Positions 58,666 to 64,000 of a stretch of 64,000 nt of DNA are shown one piece after another. The stretch's first letter is position 1, and every line of letters begins with the position of its first letter. Both the position numbers and the translations under genes were made by a program. The stretch is from Anaerolineales bacterium (GTDB taxonomy: Bacteria > Chloroflexota > Anaerolineae > 4572-78 > J111): positions 1,302,001 through 1,366,000 of the forward strand of contig JABTUW010000003.1 of NCBI GenBank assembly GCA_015075185.1, given 5' to 3'. Below the pieces are notes generated by a model, which worked only from the letters and a program-made list of their open reading frames with translations, made no database searches and had not been told where the DNA came from.

Positions 58666-58700
58666 CATCTGGTTCCCAAACTGGGTTTGGAAACCAGATG
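58666..58700. repeat. Long hairpin (CATCTGGTT) after the AAA gene
   Basis: CATCTGGTT and CCAAAC on the left pair with GTTTGG and AACCAGATG on the right with only one or two unpaired bases, giving an almost continuous stem of about 15 bp. It lies in the short gap between the AAA gene and the membrane protein gene. Confidence 0.65.
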
Positions 58701-58739
58701 AACATTTAACAAATCACCATTCGCCATTCGCTGATTCCT

Positions 58740-59891
58740 ATGATTACTCGCGCTTTTCGCGGACCGCATAATCTATATCGCCGCTACCAGGCCGTGTTGG
58801 AAAGTACGGTCACGGCTGTTGGTTTGGCGACATTAGTCGTGCTGGCCTTACTGAACCTGTCGGCCTACCCGGCCAATTGGGTGCTGGTTATTGGCCTGGG
58901 TATTGCCGTGCTCGGTATTCGCTGGCCGCTGATCGCCTACATCATGGCGGTAGCGGCGATGGTCTATCCGATCTATACCATCAATCTGTACCTGGCTGTG
59001 CTATTTTTGGGCATTGCTGCGCTTAGCCAGCGTATTTTTGTGCATTATATGGGGGCGGCTGTGCTGATTCTGGGGACGCCTGTCCTGGCCGAGTACCATT
59101 TGCACTGGCTGGTCCCTGTTCTGGCTGGATTATGGTGGGGCGGTGCCGCCGGGGCCTGGATTGCCGTTCTGGCCGCGGTATGGGGTAAAATTTTGGGAGG
59201 CATGGCCGGGATGGATATTGACTGGCTGGCGATGGCCGGCCACGCCCCTGAGACTCAGGCTATTGTGACTCGTTTTCAAAGCGCCAACTCGCTGCAGACT
59301 TTGCTGCTACTGGTCGAACCGTTCGCGGCGACGTCGGGCGTAATTCTCTATAATTTGCTCCAGGTGATCGGCTGGGCGGTTGCCGCTGGCTTTGTTGGCT
59401 CGCTGGCCGGGCGCAAGTGGGTCAAATATCGCGCCCCCTGGTCTATTCTGGTTTTAACCGCGGGAGGCGGGTTGATTTTGCTGGCCACCCATTTAGGGCT
59501 GCCTTACTGGTTGAACGAAGCCGTTACTCCGGCGACCCTGGCTGCCCTGAAAGACCCGACCGGTCCGCTCTTTTCCTTAATTGTTGTCATCATCGTTGGA
59601 ACCACCGTACACAGCCTGAGAGAAACGCTCGATTTGCCGGTAGCGCCTCAGCAGGATTTTGGCGCACTGCGCCGACACCAGCCGGACAGTTCGATAGCTG
59701 AGGCTGGACCTGTCAAATTGTTTCGACGCGCCGCTCGTTCAACTTCCCTGGACGCTGCGAGAGGCGCGGAGTTAGTGGACAATACCTTCGACCGCCCTCG
59801 CCGCCCCGTCCGCGTACCACACACCAGCGAGCTACCCGAATGGGAACCGCCCAGGGACGACTCTGGGTTGATCCAGCTTGAAATTGATTAA
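58740..59891 (+). CDS. Multi-helix membrane protein of unknown family
   Basis: A 383-residue protein. About seven or eight hydrophobic segments are present, e.g. TVTAVGLATLVVLALLNLSAY, WVLVIGLGIAVLGI, LIAYIMAVAAMVYPIY, LYLAVLFLGIAAL, LVPVLAGLWWGGAAGAWIAVLAAVWG and SLIVVIIVGTTVHSL. The C-terminal 80 residues are hydrophilic with Arg and Pro, probably cytoplasmic. No motif allows a function. It lies between the AAA gene and the FlgD-like Ig protein gene (12 bp apart), so these two form an envelope pair. Confidence 0.65.
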   Translation: MITRAFRGPHNLYRRYQAVLESTVTAVGLATLVVLALLNLSAYPANWVLVIGLGIAVLGIRWPLIAYIMAVAAMVYPIYTINLYLAVLFLGIAALSQRIFVHYMGAAVLILGTPVLAEYHLHWLVPVLAGLWWGGAAGAWIAVLAAVWGKILGGMAGMDIDWLAMAGHAPETQAIVTRFQSANSLQTLLLLVEPFAATSGVILYNLLQVIGWAVAAGFVGSLAGRKWVKYRAPWSILVLTAGGGLILLATHLGLPYWLNEAVTPATLAALKDPTGPLFSLIVVIIVGTTVHSLRETLDLPVAPQQDFGALRRHQPDSSIAEAGPVKLFRRAARSTSLDAARGAELVDNTFDRPRRPVRVPHTSELPEWEPPRDDSGLIQLEID

Positions 59892-59903
59892 AGGGCAAGT
59901 ACG

Positions 59904-61672
59904 ATGGCTACAAGATTTCAGCAGGTTGAAACCGAAAAACAAGGAATTCGTCGTCGTGCCACCAGCAGAGGGCTAAGTTTTGGCCCCATTGCTACCGCAA
60001 TTACGGTCGGAACGGTTGCTGTTTTATTGGGCGTCACCTTTATCGGCGATTGGTTGCGCACCCCCAAAATTAGCGCCGAGGCTTCGCCCAGCATCATTTC
60101 TCCCAACAACGATCAAGCCCAGGATACCACCAACTTTGGCTATACGCTTAACGAAGATGCCCAGGTCACGGTCCAGGTTTTTAATGAAAGCAACGTCCTG
60201 GTCCAGACTATCACCTCAAATGAGTTTCAAACACGCGGCCAGCACGTGGCAATCTGGAATGGCCGGGACAGTTTAGACCAAGTGGTGTCCGATGGCCGTT
60301 ACCTCCTGCAAGTTACGGCCAAAGGGACAGTGTTGGCGGCAACACAAAGCGCCAATGTCGTCGTAGATACCGCCCCGCCGACGCTGCGTTTGGCTAATCT
60401 GGATGAAGTCAGCCGCGTACGCCAGGCCAGTTTAACCATTGAAGGCTTGACCGACCCTGATGCCGTGGTGCAGTTGGCCGGCGACCCCAAAGTTTTACCA
60501 GTTGACGCCGAGGGCCGTTTTAGCCTCAAGCGCCAGTTGGCTGAAGGTTCCAACACGCTGCAGATTTCGGCCACCGACCCGGCCGGCAATGTGGCCACTA
60601 TTTCGCGCGAGATCATTTTGATCACGCAGCCGCCCGAAATTGCCATCTCCGCCCCGGCCAATGACTCCTGGACTAACGAAAACCTGATTACGGTGGCCGG
60701 AGTTGTGCCGGCAGGAGCGTCGCTGAAAGTGAATGGCCAGGAAGCGACCGTAGCCGAGGACGGTCAGTTTGAGCGGGAAATCATTCTGCAGGAAGGTGAT
60801 AACATCCTGCGGATTGAAGCGACCGACGATGTCGGCAATGTGACCTCGCAGGAAATTATCATTCACCGCAAATCGAGCGCCCCCAGCTTGACGGTCAATG
60901 TGGAAGATGGAGCTCTTTCCAGCAGGCCAAAGTGCAGATCATCGGCAAAACCGATCCTGGCGCGATGGTGCTGGTCGGCGGTCAGGGTGTGACGGTTAGC
61001 TCATTGGGCGAGTTTCAAACCACGGTTAATTTACTCAAAGGCGACAACCTGCTGGAAGTGACAGCTCAGGATCAGGCCGGCAACACGACCAGGCTGCAAC
61101 GCCGCCTCCGTTTTGAAATTACCCCGCCCGAATCGGAGCTGGCCCGGGTTGCCCGGAATCTGCCGACCCTATCGGCCTATTTTGTGCCGGTGTTGATTTC
61201 ACTGCCGCTGTTGCTTATTTTGGCTTACGTTTTAACTCGCCCGGTGGCACTGGTGGTCTCCGCCGAAAGCGGCACCTTCCGGCCCGGCTTGCCGGAGGAA
61301 GGCCGCTTTTTGAGATTTGGCATTGATTTATCCAAACCGGCCAAGACCACGGTCGAAATTAAAGATAGTCGAGGCAACACCGTGGCCACCCTCTTGTATC
61401 GCCGCCACCGCGGGGCCGGTCAACAGAATCTCTACTGGAACGGCTACGATGATTTTGGCCGAGTTGTCCTGCCCGGCGATTACAGCATCCATGCCACGGC
61501 CAGTACCACCGGCGGGACTGTCACCGGCACCTTGAATGTCTCCATTCTGGAGGATAAAGCGGTTCACCGCCAGTATTTGCGCAGCGCCCCCTACCAGGAT
61601 GACTCGCAGGTACTCGACCGGCAGAGCGAATTTGTCCGGCCAGCAGCCAAGCGAGTCCGCCGCCGGCAGTAG
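59904..61672 (+). CDS. FlgD/Ig-like surface protein, frameshifted in this sequence
   Basis: The N-terminal frame (59904-60992) encodes a TM helix (IATAITVGTVAVLLGVTFIG), then a FlgD-type Ig domain (NNDQAQDTTNFGYTLNEDAQVTVQVFNESNVLVQTI) and bacterial Ig-like repeats. After about 60916 this frame gives unrelated Cys/Arg-rich residues, whereas the +1 related frame (60932-61672) continues VQIIGKTDPGAMVLVGGQ, then a second TM helix (YFVPVLISLPLLLILAYVL) and another FlgD-like Ig domain. One added T in CTTTCC (60916-60918) restores GALFQQAKVQ, so the break is one base. As joined, it is about 589 residues with domains on both sides of the second helix. FlgD-like domains bind other surface proteins. 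Confidence 0.75.
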
Positions 61673-61766
61673 ATTGTTTTACGCCCTCACTTGTGGCATA
61701 ATACTGCCTCGATGCCGGAACTACCCCTAACTCAAAGCCACCGGCCTCCCCAGGAGGGCATACCCT

Positions 61767-64000
61767 ATGGAAACAAAAGATGCGGCGGCTTTTGCCCCAG
61801 GCCAGGCGCGATGGCTTGGCCGGCGGGTGAAGCGGCGCGAAGACCCCGAACTGCTGACTGGCGCAGGCCGCTTCCTGGCTGATCTGGTCAGGCCCGGGAT
61901 GCTCCATGCCGCTTTTATACGCAGTCCTTATGCCCACGCCCGGATTCGAGCTATTGATGCCAGCCGCGCCCACTCCATGCTGGGCGTTCACGCTGTATTG
62001 ACCGGGGCTGACCTTCCCCCTGGCCTGGGAGCGCAGCCCCAGACGCACCATTTCCAGCAGCGACCCACCCCCTACTATGCCCTGACCCGAGAGCGGGTAC
62101 GCTATGCCGGCGAGCCGGTGGCCGTCGTCGCCGCAGACTCGCCCTATCTGGCTCAAGACGCGCTGGAACAGATCGAGGTGGATTGGGAAATCTTGCCCTC
62201 GCTCGGAACGGTTGAAGCGGCCCTCCAGTCCGATGCGCCCCGTCTTTTTGATAACTGGCCGGATAATATTGCCGGAACCTTTCAAGCGGAGATGGGCGAT
62301 GTGGAGCGGGCGCTAGCCGAGGCCGAGGTGATCATCACCGAGCGCTTCCGCATCCAACGCCAATTTGCCTGTCCCCTGGAAACACGCGGGGTATTGGCCG
62401 AGTGGGAGCCGCACCGCGATGAACTCACCCTCTGGACCTCCACCCAAATCCTGCACATCGTCCGAGATTTTCTGGCCGAAACGCTGGGTATTCCTGAACA
62501 CCACATCCGGGTGCAGACGCCCAAGGTCGGTGGAGGGTTTGGCTGCAAGTTTCACTTTTACCCGGAAGAGGTGGCGGTGGCTCTACTGGCCCGCCAGGCA
62601 GGCCGCCCGGTGCGCTGGGTGGAAAATCGCCTGGAATCCTTCCTGGCTACCGTTCACGCCCGCGATCAGGTCGTGGAAGCGACGATGGCCGCTCGCCGGG
62701 ATGGGACGATCACAGCGGTTAAGGCTGAACTTATTGGCGATATGGGGGCTTATCTGCACATGGTCAGCTTTGGGCCGCTCTGGCTGACCTCGGTGATGAT
62801 GACCAACGTCTACCAGATTCCCAATGCCCAGGTAGAGGCCAGGGCCGTGGTGACCAATAAAACACCTTCAGGATCTTACCGGGGCTGGGGCCAACCACAG
62901 GCCAATTTCGTCGTGGAACGGCTGGTAGACCGGCTGGCCTTGACCCTGGCCATGGACCCGGCTGAGATTCGCCGCCAGAACTTTATCCCCCCCGACCGCT
63001 TCCCCTATCAATGTTTACAGCCCACCTTTGACAGCGGCCGCTACGCCGAATGTCTCGACCGTGCCCTGGAGCTGCTAGATTACCAAAACTGGCGTGTTCG
63101 GCAGGAAGAGCTGCGCCAGCAGGGGCGCTATATTGGGATTGGCATTTCCTTCTACGTGGAGAACACCGCCCTGGGGCCATCGCGCCAGCTCAACGAGGGA
63201 GGCTTGCAGCAGGGCGGTTTTGACATCTCCCGCATCCGGGTAGAACCGGGCGGTGAAGTGACCGTCTACACCGGTTTATGCGAGATGGGGCAGGGCTTCA
63301 CCAACGGCCTGGCCCAATTATGCGCCGAGACGCTTGGCGTGTCCCTGGAGAGCGTGACGGTTATCACCGGCGACACACAGACGTGCCCCTACACAGGCTA
63401 CGGCACAGGAGCCAGCCGTTCGGCGGCGGTGGGGGGAGCCGCGATCATGAAGGCTGGGCAGCGCCTGCGGGAGAAGATCGAGGCCATCGCCGCCCATATG
63501 CTTGAGGCAGCCCCGTCTGATCTGGAGATGGAGGAGGGACGCATTTGGGTCAAGGGTACACCCTCACGCTCAGTTACAATGAAAGATATTGGCCGGGCTG
63601 CTTATTGGCGGGCAATTGACCTGCCCTCCGATATGGACCCCGGACTAGAGGTCATGGAAGTTTTTGATCCCCCGCAGATGGCCTGGCCCTACGGGGCCAA
63701 TCTGGCGGTCGTCGAGGTTGATCTCGAAACCGGCCAGGTGAAGTTTTTGGATTACGTAGTCGTCCACGATTGTGGCACCATCCTCAACCCGCTGATTGTG
63801 GAAGGGCAGATTCACGGGGGAGTGGCCCAGGGCATTGCTACGGCCTTATACGAGGAACTCCACTATGACCAGGCTGGGCAATTGCAGAGCGCCAGCTTCA
63901 TGGATTACTTGCTGCCCACCGCCACCGAATTGCCCCACCTCCGGCTGGATCATCTGGTGACGCCATCACCCATTATTCCGGGAGGGATGAAAGGGGTTGG
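61767..64000 (+). CDS. Molybdenum hydroxylase large subunit, xanthine dehydrogenase family (3' end outside window)
   Basis: The frame from the ATG at 61767, with AGGAGG 9 bp upstream, is open to the window end (744 codons). It starts WLGRRVKRREDPELLTGAGRFLADL, then LHAAFIRSPYAHARI. Molybdopterin-binding-region motifs are PKVGGGFGCKFHFYPEE, TPSGSYRGWGQPQANFVVERL and GLCEMGQGFTNGLAQLCAETLG. The loop SYRGWGQPQ is near to that of form II-like or other hydroxylases, not the AYRCSFR of true CO dehydrogenase, so the substrate is likely a purine, aldehyde or aromatic N-heterocycle. The ferredoxin-like and FAD subunits are not seen upstream and may lie outside the window. Confidence 0.9.
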   Translation, partial: METKDAAAFAPGQARWLGRRVKRREDPELLTGAGRFLADLVRPGMLHAAFIRSPYAHARIRAIDASRAHSMLGVHAVLTGADLPPGLGAQPQTHHFQQRPTPYYALTRERVRYAGEPVAVVAADSPYLAQDALEQIEVDWEILPSLGTVEAALQSDAPRLFDNWPDNIAGTFQAEMGDVERALAEAEVIITERFRIQRQFACPLETRGVLAEWEPHRDELTLWTSTQILHIVRDFLAETLGIPEHHIRVQTPKVGGGFGCKFHFYPEEVAVALLARQAGRPVRWVENRLESFLATVHARDQVVEATMAARRDGTITAVKAELIGDMGAYLHMVSFGPLWLTSVMMTNVYQIPNAQVEARAVVTNKTPSGSYRGWGQPQANFVVERLVDRLALTLAMDPAEIRRQNFIPPDRFPYQCLQPTFDSGRYAECLDRALELLDYQNWRVRQEELRQQGRYIGIGISFYVENTALGPSRQLNEGGLQQGGFDISRIRVEPGGEVTVYTGLCEMGQGFTNGLAQLCAETLGVSLESVTVITGDTQTCPYTGYGTGASRSAAVGGAAIMKAGQRLREKIEAIAAHMLEAAPSDLEMEEGRIWVKGTPSRSVTMKDIGRAAYWRAIDLPSDMDPGLEVMEVFDPPQMAWPYGANLAVVEVDLETGQVKFLDYVVVHDCGTILNPLIVEGQIHGGVAQGIATALYEELHYDQAGQLQSASFMDYLLPTATELPHLRLDHLVTPSPIIPGGMKGV

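Overview
The window looks like chromosomal DNA of a Chloroflexota (Chloroflexi) bacterium, probably Anaerolineae-like. This is inferred from content, not from a marker gene. The supporting signs are a SARP/BTAD regulator fused to an ATPase and TPRs, several surface proteins with long Thr-Pro linkers, an FHA membrane protein, a one-protein pyruvate:ferredoxin oxidoreductase, and many short hairpin repeats between and inside genes. No rRNA, tRNA or CRISPR array was seen.

Layout. 1-1.8 kb: aromatic amino acid genes (pheA 3' part, aroF). 1.8-4.6 kb: a HEPN-like gene remnant, DUF2442, msrA, and a GbsR/MarR-type regulator with a matching operator before a membrane methyltransferase. 4.6-8.9 kb: mutL, an MBL-fold protein, a structured leader RNA with a sequestered Shine-Dalgarno, and an AIR-synthase-like gene. 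8.9-10.7 kb (minus): assimilatory sulfur genes (cysH and a siroheme dehydrogenase) behind a Cys-rich leader peptide and an intrinsic terminator. 10.7-17.1 kb: HAD, SDR, FIST, ferredoxin-flavin oxidoreductase, nfo and mutY. 17.2-25.8 kb: FHA protein, an IS5-like element, the SARP regulator and a YceI / dioxygenase-like / YceI group. 25.9-27.2 kb: a complete IS1-like element with an 8-bp target duplication. 27.3-31.9 kb: a dihydroorotate-dehydrogenase-like gene and nifJ. 32.1-42.3 kb: a cell-envelope cluster (hydrolase lipoprotein, DedA, MacAB-like exporter, beta-propeller protein, two-component system). 42.5-47.8 kb (minus): MBL hydrolase, mltG, LysM/M23 lipoprotein, two anchored paralogues and rsfS. 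47.9-54 kb: an A+T-rich island with a two-gene ATPase/HEPN system. 54.2-64 kb: an Amt-like membrane protein, macro domain, yraN, a Ycf46-like ATPase, two envelope proteins and the start of a molybdenum hydroxylase large subunit.

How the genes work together. The envelope cluster carries the clearest regulatory logic. Three promoters (32.1, 33.5 and 34.3 kb) share one design: two 9-mers 11 bp apart, then 8 bp, then TATACT. This fits binding by an OmpR-type response regulator, and such a regulator and its kinase are the last genes of the cluster. A similar 11-bp-periodic array lies before the first yceI gene, next to the SARP regulator.

The best candidate for an undescribed system is at 48.5-54 kb. 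A 1276-residue protein joins three S1 RNA-binding domains, a helical region, a Myb-like segment and a STAND-like ATPase. It overlaps a second, related ATPase that ends in a HEPN-type R-x4-H motif. Domain content suggests an RNA- or ribosome-sensing conflict system, but this is inference. The second gene is frameshifted in this assembly, as is the Ig-like gene at 59.9 kb; both read as one missing T.
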